Assembly (NCBI RefSeq): GCF_011694515.1
Contig: NZ_CP050192.1
Coordinates: 4,040,172 to 4,104,171 of the forward strand
Direction of reading: 5' to 3'
Origin: Mycobacterium sp. DL592
GTDB lineage: Bacteria > Actinomycetota > Actinomycetes > Mycobacteriales > Mycobacteriaceae
DNA: 64,000 nucleotides
Position numbers and translations under genes: made by a program. Under the pieces are notes generated by a model that was given only the letters and a program-made list of their open reading frames with translations, was not told the origin of the DNA and did no database searches. The stretch's first letter is position 1; every line of letters starts with the position of its first letter. Below, piece by piece: positions 1-8,921 of the stretch.

Positions 1-680
1 GCCGCCGGCTCCACCTCGAGCATGATCGGCAGCCAGATATCGGGGTGGCCGTCCACGAGGAGCATCGCGTGATAGCGGCCGGCGGGGACGTCGGCGCCGA
101 CCTCGACGTGCACCAGTACGCCCCGACTGCACCGGGCGGGCATCGCAATTTGAGCGGGTTCGAAGACCACCCGGTCCGAACCGATGACGTGTCCGGCGTG
201 CGAGAGCAGATCGCCGCACCGCAACACGATCTCGCCGCGATCCACCGGCCCGCTGTTATGCAGCCACACCTCCCCGGACACCACGGCCGCAGGGCGCACC
301 GTCAGCACGAGGTGCCCGGTGGCCGCAGAGTTGACGAAGTCGAACGCCGCACCCCGGGCCGGTTGGGCAGCCGACGCATTCCCGACCGAGCCGGCAAGTT
401 GGCCAAGAATCGCCCGCCAGGACTGAAGCAACGCCTGGACGTCTGGGTTCTTTTCCGCGGCGGCACTGTCGGGCGGCTTCGACGTTTGCTGTTGCGTGTG
501 GGGGCCGGGCGCTTCCCCGCGGTCAGGCCGGGTCACGAAACGATCCACCAACCCTGCGGCCGCACGGAACCCGCGTGCTTGGATCTCGCCGAGCGCGCGT
601 GCGTTGACTGCCGGATCGAACACCAACGCCCATGGCACGTCCGACATTGCTGCGTCGTCGGGATCGCGGGTTCCGCTCAC
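1..680 (-). CDS. Hypothetical protein with C-terminal beta-sandwich-like domain (partial, runs off left edge)
   Basis: Minus-strand reading frame open from a GTG at 680 to the window edge, 226 codons seen. The start is supported by GGAGGG five to six bases upstream. The N-terminal part contains an amphipathic helix (VFDPAVNARALGEIQARGF, about residues 20-38) followed by a Gln/Ala-rich linker. The last 110 or so residues alternate hydrophobic and polar positions (VSGEVWLHNSGPVDRGEIVL; VPAGRYHAMLLVDG), which reads as an immunoglobulin-like beta sandwich. The same layout, helix then beta-sandwich, recurs in the protein at 2259-3029, so the two may belong to one system. It diverges from the operon at 759. 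I do not recognise the family; the C-terminus lies outside the window. Confidence 0.6.
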   Translation of the reverse strand, partial: MSGTRDPDDAAMSDVPWALVFDPAVNARALGEIQARGFRAAAGLVDRFVTRPDRGEAPGPHTQQQTSKPPDSAAAEKNPDVQALLQSWRAILGQLAGSVGNASAAQPARGAAFDFVNSAATGHLVLTVRPAAVVSGEVWLHNSGPVDRGEIVLRCGDLLSHAGHVIGSDRVVFEPAQIAMPARCSRGVLVHVEVGADVPAGRYHAMLLVDGHPDIWLPIMLEVEPA

Positions 681-758
681 GTCACCCTCCCCATTCGTTT
701 CCCCGGCCAGTTCGCCACCTCCCCGGTATGCTAAGGCCGCACGGCGAAGGCGGGGGCC

Positions 759-2018
759 ATGTCGATACTGCACAGCCAACTCTCGATCTATCGAGCAATC
801 GACGAGTTAGTCGTCAGCGCGCGCTTAGGCACCCACGGTGCGGCCGACAGGCAACTCTTGGCCACCGCCGCCCACCTACTCCCCAATAGCACGGGGTTTG
901 GCCAAGCCGGGTGGTCGGGCGAGCTCGAGAAGTTCCTCGAATCCCATCGGCCGCCAGACCGGACCGACCAGGGAAACATCTTCCCTGAGCTGGCTGAGGC
1001 CGCCGCGGAGATCAATGCCGCACCGCCGCCTCGACTGATCCGCACCACCGACTCTTCGGCCGTGGCTGTCCAGACGTTCTCCCGTGCGGAGCCACCAGAC
1101 GACTCGCCGTCAGACGACACGTACGACTCGTCCTACGATCCGGTGCTGGCCCGCGCAAGTTACGGCGCATTCGTGTTGGCGAAGCTGTACGAGATCGCCG
1201 GCCGCGACATCGGGCCCCCGGAGGTCCTCGGGGAACTACGCGAAGTGCTGGCCGTGGGTATCGACGTGTTCACTCCCGGCGCGGGATTGGACAGGCGAAC
1301 CGGAGCGGCTGACTACCTGCTCGCCAATATGGCAGGCATCAACTCCCGCCAGGATTGGACAGGGACGGTGACCGGCGAACTCACTGCCAGGTTCGGCGTC
1401 AACCCGCGCTTCGCCAACGATTCCAAGCCATGTTTCGGGTCACTGGAATTGGTCGACGACATCTACTGCAGCACCGTCGTCACCGACTCCTATGACGCCG
1501 ACGTGAGCGTGTCGGATGTCGAGAAAATCCTCGACCCGCTCAATTGGGATTTGTGCTGCAAGTTCTTTCACGCCATGACGATCAATGCTCCGAACCCCAA
1601 CGCTCAGGGCTGGAGCAGGGTCCGGGAGAAGATCGGCGCCGAGTACCCGGAGTACTTCCTGCAGACCGACCTCATTTTCTTCAAAGGCCGCCGACCCGAT
1701 GGCACCCTCTTTCTCAACTACGACCTCGACCCGGATCCGCCGGCCGACACCGACAGCTGGGTGAAGGTCGACAACGGCTACATCCATGTTGCGCCGGCGA
1801 ATGACACCAACAATCGCAAGCTGCCTGGCGTCCGCATCCGCACCAGCAAGAAAGAGCATGTCGACGGCCTCAGCCCATGTGCCACGGCAGCACTCGCCTG
1901 CCTGATGGGCTGGGGGGACACCGGCCGCGAGATGCTGGCCGGAACGGCGCGACGGGTCGCGCAAGGCGCCAAGCTGGCGCGAAAACTCACGCCCTTCAAG
2001 CCATCCAAGAAGAAGTAA
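759..2018 (+). CDS. Hypothetical protein, possible SRPBCC/START-like C-terminal domain
   Basis: 419 residues, soluble, no signal peptide or membrane segment. ATG preceded by the purine-rich GAAGGCGGGGG; a TATGCT -10-like hexamer lies at 727-732. N-terminal half is helical with an acidic Ser/Asp-rich linker (about residues 105-128). The C-terminal 170 residues (from about DVEKILDPLNWDLCCKFFHAM) alternate strands and end in a helix starting near the CATAALACLMGWG stretch. Aromatic-rich strands such as YFLQTDLIFFKGRR and SWVKVDNGYIHVAP resemble the lipid-binding SRPBCC/START fold. That resemblance is my inference; I do not recognise a named family. It is the first gene of a close-packed operon ending with a nucleotidyl cyclase and a flavoenzyme. 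Confidence 0.7.
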   Translation: MSILHSQLSIYRAIDELVVSARLGTHGAADRQLLATAAHLLPNSTGFGQAGWSGELEKFLESHRPPDRTDQGNIFPELAEAAAEINAAPPPRLIRTTDSSAVAVQTFSRAEPPDDSPSDDTYDSSYDPVLARASYGAFVLAKLYEIAGRDIGPPEVLGELREVLAVGIDVFTPGAGLDRRTGAADYLLANMAGINSRQDWTGTVTGELTARFGVNPRFANDSKPCFGSLELVDDIYCSTVVTDSYDADVSVSDVEKILDPLNWDLCCKFFHAMTINAPNPNAQGWSRVREKIGAEYPEYFLQTDLIFFKGRRPDGTLFLNYDLDPDPPADTDSWVKVDNGYIHVAPANDTNNRKLPGVRIRTSKKEHVDGLSPCATAALACLMGWGDTGREMLAGTARRVAQGAKLARKLTPFKPSKKK

Positions 2019-2028
2019 GGATCCCACG

Positions 2029-2262
2029 ATGAGTCCGAAGCCTGTTTTCCCGCCGAACTTCCGGGACTCTGTGAAGGACACCAACACGCTGGTCAAGAGT
2101 CTGTTGGACCGATGGGTGCAGGTTGTCGGGGGCGCCGGCCAGAAGTGGATCGACGGATTCGACAAGTCCGAGGCGCAAGCGGTAGCCGTCGACATCGGCG
2201 AAAAGTTCAAGGACCAGGTCACCGAGGCGTGGGTCATCGCGGAAAAGGACGTCAAACCGTGA
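2029..2262 (+). CDS. Small helical hypothetical protein, phasin-like in character
   Basis: 77 residues beginning MSPKPVFPPNF, starting 10 bases after the preceding stop with AAGGATCC as a weak ribosome binding site. It is predicted to be one or two long amphipathic helices (DSVKDTNTLVKSLLDRW; KSEAQAVAVDIGEKFKDQV) with no Cys. Its size and helix pattern recall small granule- or lipid-associated phasin-type proteins, but this is only a resemblance. Its stop TGA overlaps the GTG of the next gene (GTGA), indicating translational coupling, so it is likely made in fixed ratio with that protein. Confidence 0.65.
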   Translation: MSPKPVFPPNFRDSVKDTNTLVKSLLDRWVQVVGGAGQKWIDGFDKSEAQAVAVDIGEKFKDQVTEAWVIAEKDVKP

Positions 2263-3029
2263 CCACTCCAAAACCGCCGGATACGCCGGAGGCCATCGCG
2301 AAGCGACTCGCGGAGGCTGCCAAGAAAGCCGTCGACGAAACCACCCAGGTAGCCTTCGATGCTTTCGACAAGGTCAACGGGCCGAGCCCGAGCTACACCC
2401 CCAGCGATGCCATCGGTTCGACAATGCAACTGGCCCGCGCGATGTTCCGGGGAGGAATGTCGATCGCCCGGGTAGGCCTTCAAGTTCAGTGGGATCGGCG
2501 GGTGCTGTTGGTTGCCGACAACATCGCCTCGATCATGGGCACGGGCATCAGCGACGTCATCACCGTGGCCGAAGACACCGCCAAGAAGTTGAACGACAAG
2601 AACACCACAGACAAGCAGCAGGCGCTGGTGGATGCGGCAGTTGTGCTGACCAGCATCGGTGCGCTCCGTGGTGCGGAGATCCTCGAGACCGCGGTGGCGG
2701 GACCCGGTCCGTACCTGGATCCGGTGATCAGGAGAACGTTCAAGCTCAAGTCCACTGATGTCAAGCCATACGAATCCACCTTGGCGGTAAAGGAATTCGT
2801 CCGCCAGTGGGATGGCGAGGACCATGCCACGCTCGTCGCGTTCGATCCGCCAACGGCGAAGCTGGCCGCCAACGCCAACGAGTTCACCATCGTCATGAAC
2901 ACCGCTGGGCTACCCAGTGCGACCTACGAAGGCGTCATCACCGCGACTCAGGACGCGCCACCGCACAAAATACGTGAGTTGTCGATAACGATCCTGGCCC
3001 CAGAGACCTCGGATCCACCGGAGTTATGA
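2259..3029 (+). CDS. Hypothetical protein: helical N-terminus plus beta-sandwich-like C-terminus
   Basis: 256 residues from a GTG at 2259 that overlaps the upstream stop; no better start lies inside. The first 140 residues are helical (AIAKRLAEAAKKAVDETTQV; TMQLARAMFRGGMSIARVGL), again phasin-like. The last 80 residues (from FDPPTAKLAANANEFTIVMN to ELSITILAPE) look like an immunoglobulin-type beta sandwich, the same arrangement as the partial gene at the left edge. No signal peptide or catalytic motif is seen. The stop overlaps the ATG of the cyclase gene (ATGA), so the two are probably co-translated. Family not recognised; a role as adaptor or surface-coating protein of the operon is speculation. 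Confidence 0.65.
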   Translation: MTTPKPPDTPEAIAKRLAEAAKKAVDETTQVAFDAFDKVNGPSPSYTPSDAIGSTMQLARAMFRGGMSIARVGLQVQWDRRVLLVADNIASIMGTGISDVITVAEDTAKKLNDKNTTDKQQALVDAAVVLTSIGALRGAEILETAVAGPGPYLDPVIRRTFKLKSTDVKPYESTLAVKEFVRQWDGEDHATLVAFDPPTAKLAANANEFTIVMNTAGLPSATYEGVITATQDAPPHKIRELSITILAPETSDPPEL

Positions 3030-6000
3030 CAGACGGCTCGCCTACCGCTCGCATCGACGAGCTGCTCGATCAGGCATGCCAAGCGATCAATGCAGGCGAT
3101 CGCGCGAAAGCGAACGTGATCGCAGAGCAGATACTGGAATTCGAGCGCGGTAACGCCGAAGCCGAAGATCTACTCGCCGCCCCGGCTGAGGCCGGCGAAA
3201 TACGGCGTCTGACAATCATGTTCGCCGATCTGGTGGACTCGACCGAACTCTCCACCCGAATTGAGCCGGAAGTGTACCGCACCGTCGTGGGACGGTACCG
3301 CGAAGAGGTGCTGCGGATGGTCGGCCAGTACGGGGGGCACGTCGGGTCGACCAAAGGTGACGGACTGCTGGCATTCTTCGGTCATCCCTATGCCCACGAG
3401 GACGACATCGTTCGTGCCGTGCAGGCCGGCCTGGAGATCACGAGTGGTGTGGTTGCTCTCAGCAACCGGGTGCGGCGCCAGTTCGGATTCCCGATCGCCG
3501 TACGCGTCGGAATCCACCGCGGCATAGTTTATCTGGACACCGAGCAGGACGACGTTTACGGTCTTGCCGCGAATCTGGCCGCCAGAATCTGCAGTATCGC
3601 CGAACCGAACAGCGTCGCAGTGTCGGAAGCGGTGGAACCCCTTATCAGAGATCACTTCGAGCTCCAGGCACGGCTCCCCCGCAGTGTGAAAGGTGTTTCG
3701 GATCCCGTCACCTACTTCCGCGTGCTGGCCGAACGCGACGTCCGCCCCGCACCCCTGGGGCCGCTGGTCGGCCGTGAAGAAGAGGTCACGTATCTGCGCG
3801 AGGCATGGTCGCAGGCTCGGCGCAACGAGCTGCAGACTCCCGGTGTCGTCTTCTTAGGTGAGGCGGGCATCGGCAAAAGCCGGCTGGCATGGTCGGCGGT
3901 CGGCTTGGCCGAGAGGTCGCACGGCGCCGTGATCGAGTTGATAGGTTCACCGCTGCACCAAGACGTCGGCCTGCGCCCGATCCGCCGACTGCTCGAACGC
4001 CGTTGCCGCATCACCCGGGCATCCAGTGCGGCGCAACGTCTCGAGAACCTGCGAACGGAGGTCGACAAGGTCGGGTTGGACCCCGAGACGTTTGTCCCCC
4101 TTCTGGCTCCTGTTCTGGGCATAGCGCCAGAAGGTGGCTACCAGACCGTGCAGGCCGAGGGCCGCAAACTGTTCCAGATGATTGTGGACGCCGTCGTTGC
4201 CTACCTCGCAGCCTGCGTACGCGACGCACCGGCGCTCGTGCTGGCTGAGGATATGCACTGGTTCGACGAGGACACCGCCGAAGTGGCACAGGCGCTGCTG
4301 GCGTCGAATCTCGGCGGACATGTACTGGTCGTCATGACGAGCCGCACCCCCGTTGCGATACCCGCGCCCGAATTGGCAACCTTGTTCCCACTCAAGCCGC
4401 TGTCCGGCGAGCAATCCGATCTGCTGATCACAACACTTCACCCCGAGGTCTCGGAAGCGGACAGGGCGGCCGTGCGATTGCGCAGCGACGGGATTCCCCT
4501 GTTCATCGAAGAATTGGTGACGAAACTCAGGAACGTGCCGAACAGTCCGTCCCCGGCCGCGTCCGTTCCAGACACTCTCTACGAGGCGTTGTTCGCCAGA
4601 CTCCAGACAGGCGCGGGCTCTGGACGGGTGGTGGAGACGGCCGCACTGATCGGCAACCGCGTCGAACGCAGCCTACTGCTGTCTGCCGTCGACCTCTCCG
4701 AAGAGGAACTTGACGAAGTGCTCGGTCAGCTCGTCGAAAGTCGGGTTCTGGAACCACTTTCGGCTGACAGCTGGCGGTTCCGGCATGAATTGCTCCGTGA
4801 GGTCGCCACCGAGTTACCGCCGCCCACCCTGCGACGCAAACTGCATGGCCGGGTCGCCGACAGCCTCGTGGCCACCGCCGCTTCCGGCAACCCGGACTGG
4901 CCGTTGATCGCCCACCATTATGCGGGCGCGAACCGGCATGCCGACTCCGCGGGTGCATACGGCAGGGCGGCGGAGAACGCCTGGCAGCGCGGCGCGCTCA
5001 ACGAAGCCCGTATCCACCTCACTTCGGCTCTCGCCGAAGCCACCAGCCACCCGGCCGGTGCCATCCGCGACCAAATGGAAATCGCGATCCGACTGCGCCG
5101 AGCGCTTCTTGCTCAGGCCGCCGAAGGCGCCTCCAGCGCCAACGCTGCGGCGGACTTCGAGTCCTGTTTGCAACTGTGCAGCGATGATCTCCAGGACGAT
5201 GACGTGTTCTCAACCGTCATGTCGCTCTACCCGTACTACACGATGCGCGCCGACCTCGACCGTGCTGACCTGCTGGTGAATTCAGTCCGAGCAAGTCTGA
5301 CCGGATCGCGGCGGAAGTTCTTGCCGATCAACGAATTCGCACTGGGAATGCTGGCCTGGTATCGCGGTGACTTCGGTCAAACGCGCGCCAAACTCGAAGT
5401 GGCGATAGCCACCCTCACCGAGGAGGCGATCCGCGAGCTCGAATCGAAGCTTTTCATGCCGAACGACGCGACCGCCGGCTTGTTCACTCAGGTGGCGATG
5501 ATGGGCTATATCGACGGCAACCTCCCCGCCGCCGAAACAGGTTTGGCCAAAGCCGAGGCACACTGCGCCACGCTGCCGTTCCCGCAGGGCGCATTCAGCC
5601 TTGCCTATACGCGCCAGAACGAAGTACTGATCCGCATCGAAGCCGGCCAGCTTGATCGGGCAGGGGAGGTCGCCCTCGAGTTGGCAGCCCTGGGCGAGCG
5701 GCACGGTTTCGACTCGTGGGCGCTCGTGGGGATGGCTCAGCATGCAAGCGTGACCGCCTTCCAGGCGCTCGCCGAGCATGGCGACGATCCGGCGGCGCTG
5801 GCGCCCCACGTCGCGACGATCAGCGCCTACGTCGAAGCGTGGCGCCAGTTGGGCGTGATCGCCTTGCTCACGTTCTATGACGCGTTGCTGGCACGGCTTC
5901 TGACCGCGAGCGGTGACCGTGAGCGCGCGAGAGAGCGGATCGACGTTGCGCTGGCATTGGCACGCGAGACCGGCATGCACTTTTACGACGCGGAGCTGTT

Positions 6001-6232
6001 GCGGATCCGCGCCGCGGCATCCGACGACGTCGACACGCGGCGAACCGATCTCGACGCGGCCCTTTCCCTGGCCCACAGCCAGGACGCGCGACTGTTCGGA
6101 CTCCGCTGTGCGGTAGACCTTTTCGACCTCGATGCAACAGCCGGCGCTACCGCGCTGGCTGAAGCCCTGGCGCAGTTGCCCGCCGATTGCGGCTGGCCCG
6201 AGGTGGAGCGAGCCCGGACGCTCGTCGAGTGA
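3026..6232 (+). CDS. Class III adenylate/guanylate cyclase fused to AAA ATPase and TPR-like domain
   Basis: 1068 residues. After a short helical N-terminus, a class III cyclase homology domain spans about residues 55-210. The metal-binding aspartates are present as D68 (FADLVDST) and D112 (STKGDGLLAFFG), and the transition-state pair as N183 and R187 (NLAARI), so the cyclase should be active, making cAMP or cGMP from the NTP. A P-loop ATPase of the AAA_16 type follows, with Walker A GEAGIGKS near residues 278-285 and Walker B ALVLAEDMHW. The remaining 500 residues are helical repeats of TPR character. This is the common mycobacterial cyclase-ATPase architecture, here without a C-terminal LuxR helix-turn-helix. 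ATGA overlap upstream and GTGA overlap downstream couple it to its neighbours. The signal sensed is unknown. Confidence 0.9.
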   Translation: MTDGSPTARIDELLDQACQAINAGDRAKANVIAEQILEFERGNAEAEDLLAAPAEAGEIRRLTIMFADLVDSTELSTRIEPEVYRTVVGRYREEVLRMVGQYGGHVGSTKGDGLLAFFGHPYAHEDDIVRAVQAGLEITSGVVALSNRVRRQFGFPIAVRVGIHRGIVYLDTEQDDVYGLAANLAARICSIAEPNSVAVSEAVEPLIRDHFELQARLPRSVKGVSDPVTYFRVLAERDVRPAPLGPLVGREEEVTYLREAWSQARRNELQTPGVVFLGEAGIGKSRLAWSAVGLAERSHGAVIELIGSPLHQDVGLRPIRRLLERRCRITRASSAAQRLENLRTEVDKVGLDPETFVPLLAPVLGIAPEGGYQTVQAEGRKLFQMIVDAVVAYLAACVRDAPALVLAEDMHWFDEDTAEVAQALLASNLGGHVLVVMTSRTPVAIPAPELATLFPLKPLSGEQSDLLITTLHPEVSEADRAAVRLRSDGIPLFIEELVTKLRNVPNSPSPAASVPDTLYEALFARLQTGAGSGRVVETAALIGNRVERSLLLSAVDLSEEELDEVLGQLVESRVLEPLSADSWRFRHELLREVATELPPPTLRRKLHGRVADSLVATAASGNPDWPLIAHHYAGANRHADSAGAYGRAAENAWQRGALNEARIHLTSALAEATSHPAGAIRDQMEIAIRLRRALLAQAAEGASSANAAADFESCLQLCSDDLQDDDVFSTVMSLYPYYTMRADLDRADLLVNSVRASLTGSRRKFLPINEFALGMLAWYRGDFGQTRAKLEVAIATLTEEAIRELESKLFMPNDATAGLFTQVAMMGYIDGNLPAAETGLAKAEAHCATLPFPQGAFSLAYTRQNEVLIRIEAGQLDRAGEVALELAALGERHGFDSWALVGMAQHASVTAFQALAEHGDDPAALAPHVATISAYVEAWRQLGVIALLTFYDALLARLLTASGDRERARERIDVALALARETGMHFYDAELLRIRAAASDDVDTRRTDLDAALSLAHSQDARLFGLRCAVDLFDLDATAGATALAEALAQLPADCGWPEVERARTLVE

Positions 6233-8295
6233 GGCAGCCGTCGGGCAAAGTCGTGATACTGGGCGGCGGCATGGCCGGCCTGAGCACCGCCTGGCGGCTC
6301 AGCGAACCGGGCTGGCGGGACCGCTTCGACTCCATCACCGTGTACCAGCGCGGCTGGCGACTCGGCGGCAAAGGGGCATCGAGCCGCGGCGAACACGGCA
6401 GGATCGAGGAACACGGCCTGCACATCTGGCTCGGCTCCTACGAGAATGCCTTCAGCTTGCTGCGCGAGTGCTACGCCGAGTTAGACCGCCCGACAACAGA
6501 TCCCGGCGCGCCGATTCAGAACTGGTGGCAGGCCATGGTTCCCGCGGACAATCCCGGACTGGCGGACCGCTTCGGCGACGAGTGGCTGACCTGGCTGGGC
6601 ACCCATCCCCGCGACGAGGAACTTCCTGGCGAGCCCTCGGGCACTGGTCGGACCATGACTGTGGTCTCGTTCGTCGACCGGGCGTTGCGCTTGCTGCTGG
6701 CGTTCGCCGATTCGGTTCGCGACGCCACCGCCGAGGGACTGCACCTGTCGACCTCACCGGACCCGCCGAACCCCACGTATGCCGAACCCATCGATACTGT
6801 GCGACAAGCGATTCTGGCCACCCTGACCGAAATTGCTGACACCGGTAGTCCCGCAGATGCCACCCGAACACTGCTCGATGACGTGCTGAACGCGATCAGC
6901 AGCGGGATCGACCACGACGAACGGCCGGGGCGACTACGAATGTGGACCCTGCTGTCCCTGGTAGTCGCCAGCGTCCGCGGGATCGTCGCCGACAATCTAG
7001 TAACGCGTCCGAACGGCTTCCGGGCAATCAATGACGAGGAGTTCGGTGAGTGGCTGGTACGCCACGGCGCTCACCCCGACGTGCTGGCGTCGGCGATGTT
7101 GCGCGGCTTGTACGACCTGGTCTTCGGTTATGTCGACGGCGACCCGGAACACCCCTCGGTCGCGGCAGGACTGATGGTGTTCATGCTCGGCCAGGTGCTA
7201 TTCGCCTACAAGGGTGCGCTGTTCTGGAAGATGACCGCCGGCATGGGCGATGTTGTGATGGCGCCGGTCTTCCAGGTGTTACGCAGTCGCGGAGTGAGAT
7301 TCGAGTTCTTCCATCGCCTTGACGAGCTGACGCTCGACCAGCAGCGCACCGCCGTCGACACGATTCGTTTGGGCACCCAGGTGCGGCTCGCCGAGGGGAT
7401 CGAACAGTACGACCCACTGGTCACAGTCCAAGGCCTGCCCGTGTTTCCCGCCACCCCGCGCACGGAACAGCTGGCGACGCAGGCCGGTCCGGACCTCGAG
7501 TCACACTTCGGCGATCACGACGACGTCGGCACCCGGATCCTGCGACGAGGTACCGATTTCGACCACGTCGTCCTTGCGGTATCAGTGGGAATGGTGCCCG
7601 TAGTCGCCGCCGAACTACTCGCCGACAATGCTGCGTGGCGTGAGATGGTCGCCCACGTCCGTACCGTCGCCACCCAGTCTTTCCAGATCTGGCTGCGCCC
7701 AACGGAACCCGAATTGGGCTGGGACCATCCCGGGTCGACTATCAGCGCGTACCGGCGGCCTTTCGAGACGTGGGCTTCGATGCCACAGACGCTATGGACC
7801 GAGGACTGGCCGGCCGACGCCGCGCCCGGCACAGTCGCATACTTCTGCGGCAGTCTCGACGCCGAGTGGCCGAGCGACGAGGATCGTGCCGACTACGTCC
7901 GGCGATACACCAAGCAGGTGCTCACCGACTCGACCGACCACCTCGACCGCAACCTCGGCCTCTTCCTGCCCGGCGCGGTGACCGCAGCGGGGTTCGACTG
8001 GGAACTGTTGGCGGGCAACGACGGTCGAGTCGGCCAGCAGGCGCTGGCCACCCAGTACTTCAGCGTCAACATCGATCCGTCGGACCGCTACGTCCAGTCC
8101 GTGCCGGGCTCGGACAAGTACCGGCTCAGACCGGACGAAAGCGGTTACGACAACCTGGTTCTGGCCGGCGACTGGACAGATTGCGGAATGAACGCAGGCT
8201 GCATCGAAGCTGCGGTGATGTCCGGCCTGGAGGCGGCCAACACCCTGCTTGGCCGCGGGCGGTTTCACCGCATCCGAGGATACTGGCTTCCTTAG
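6229..8295 (+). CDS. FAD-dependent oxidoreductase, phytoene-desaturase/amine-oxidase-like
   Basis: 688 residues from a GTG at 6229 that overlaps the cyclase stop (GTGA). The longer ATG-started frame at 6187 would add 14 residues inside the cyclase gene and is less likely. The N-terminal dinucleotide-binding motif VVILGGGMAGLSTAWRL is followed by RGWRLGGKGASSR and EEHGLHIWLGSYENAF, typical of the carotenoid-desaturase/hydroxysqualene-dehydroxylase type of flavin oxidoreductase. The C-terminal FAD motif is LVLAGDWTDCGMNAGCIEAA. A substrate such as a polyprenoid or other lipid is plausible from the fold but not shown. It converges on the CGNR regulator with a 4-base overlap. It is the last gene of the operon, so the cyclase and this enzyme probably serve one process. 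Confidence 0.85.
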   Translation: MRQPSGKVVILGGGMAGLSTAWRLSEPGWRDRFDSITVYQRGWRLGGKGASSRGEHGRIEEHGLHIWLGSYENAFSLLRECYAELDRPTTDPGAPIQNWWQAMVPADNPGLADRFGDEWLTWLGTHPRDEELPGEPSGTGRTMTVVSFVDRALRLLLAFADSVRDATAEGLHLSTSPDPPNPTYAEPIDTVRQAILATLTEIADTGSPADATRTLLDDVLNAISSGIDHDERPGRLRMWTLLSLVVASVRGIVADNLVTRPNGFRAINDEEFGEWLVRHGAHPDVLASAMLRGLYDLVFGYVDGDPEHPSVAAGLMVFMLGQVLFAYKGALFWKMTAGMGDVVMAPVFQVLRSRGVRFEFFHRLDELTLDQQRTAVDTIRLGTQVRLAEGIEQYDPLVTVQGLPVFPATPRTEQLATQAGPDLESHFGDHDDVGTRILRRGTDFDHVVLAVSVGMVPVVAAELLADNAAWREMVAHVRTVATQSFQIWLRPTEPELGWDHPGSTISAYRRPFETWASMPQTLWTEDWPADAAPGTVAYFCGSLDAEWPSDEDRADYVRRYTKQVLTDSTDHLDRNLGLFLPGAVTAAGFDWELLAGNDGRVGQQALATQYFSVNIDPSDRYVQSVPGSDKYRLRPDESGYDNLVLAGDWTDCGMNAGCIEAAVMSGLEAANTLLGRGRFHRIRGYWLP

Positions 8296-8855
8296 CCGTC
8301 CTTGGACCGCCGCTCCCGGTAGGCGGCGACATGCTGGCGGTTACCGCAGTTGCCGGTATCGCAGAACATCCGCGATCGGTTGCGGGACAGATCGAGCAGC
8401 GCCGCGTCACAGTCCGAGGCCGCGCAGATCTTCAGCCGCCGCAGTTCGCCGGCGCGCACCAGGTCGGCCAGTGACATGGCCATTTCTGCGCCCATTCGCT
8501 GAGCCAGTGGGTCGTGGATCGAGGCCAGGTGCAGATGCCACTCGGGCATCTCCGGGTGGCGGGTCAGCCACGGCGAGGCCTTGGTGTCCGACAGCAGTGC
8601 GTTGATCTGGCCGACCGCACGCACCTCGTCGTCGGCGGTAGCCCAGATCCGGCCCAGCCGCCCGCGCAGGGTGTGCACCGAGGCGAGCTCGGCGTCGTCG
8701 TGGTCACGCCGCCCGGTCCAGCCCCAGCTGCCCAGGTAGGCGTCCAGCGCAGGCTGGTCAACCAACTGTTCACCCTCGACTCGGTCGCTGTTGATCAACG
8801 CACAGGCCGCCCGCAATGTGAGCTCGGTGTCATGACTGAAAAGCATTTGACTCAT
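8292..8855 (-). CDS. CGNR zinc-finger (ABATE-type) transcriptional regulator
   Basis: 187 residues from the ATG at 8855, chosen because GGAAGGAG sits just upstream; an in-frame ATG at 8885 lacks such a site. The C-terminus carries the CGNR zinc finger: C-x5-C (KICAASDC), then CDTGNCGNR before a basic tail, expected to bind zinc and DNA. The N-terminal two thirds form the helical stress-associated domain usually paired with it. The gene diverges from an EamA transporter with 66 bases between them, so it probably regulates that transporter. An inverted pair GTAATG (8870-8875) and CATTAC (8899-8904) lies in the gap. Confidence 0.88.
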   Translation of the reverse strand: MSQMLFSHDTELTLRAACALINSDRVEGEQLVDQPALDAYLGSWGWTGRRDHDDAELASVHTLRGRLGRIWATADDEVRAVGQINALLSDTKASPWLTRHPEMPEWHLHLASIHDPLAQRMGAEMAMSLADLVRAGELRRLKICAASDCDAALLDLSRNRSRMFCDTGNCGNRQHVAAYRERRSKDG

Positions 8856-8869
8856 GACTCCTTCCGGAC

Positions 8870-8904
8870 GTAATGTCATGACCAATCGATACTTTACTCA
8901 TTAC
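8870..8904. promoter_or_regulatory. Divergent control region between CGNR regulator and EamA transporter
   Basis: The 66-base gap holds a spaced inverted repeat GTAATG-N23-CATTAC and a plus-strand -10-like hexamer TACTTT at 8890-8895 for the transporter. This is a plausible binding site for the adjacent regulator; no experimental support. Confidence 0.35.
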
Positions 8905-8921
8905 ACGCGGGGAGGTGCCTC

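Noticed and set aside
45..734. Plus-strand open frame of 229 codons
   Set aside because: It is antisense to the minus-strand gene starting at 680, which has a ribosome binding site and a coherent protein; the plus frame gives Arg/His/Pro-rich sequence typical of a shadow.
1440..2825. Minus-strand open frame of 461 codons
   Set aside because: It is antisense to three coupled plus-strand genes with overlapping stops and starts; low-complexity composition and no motif.
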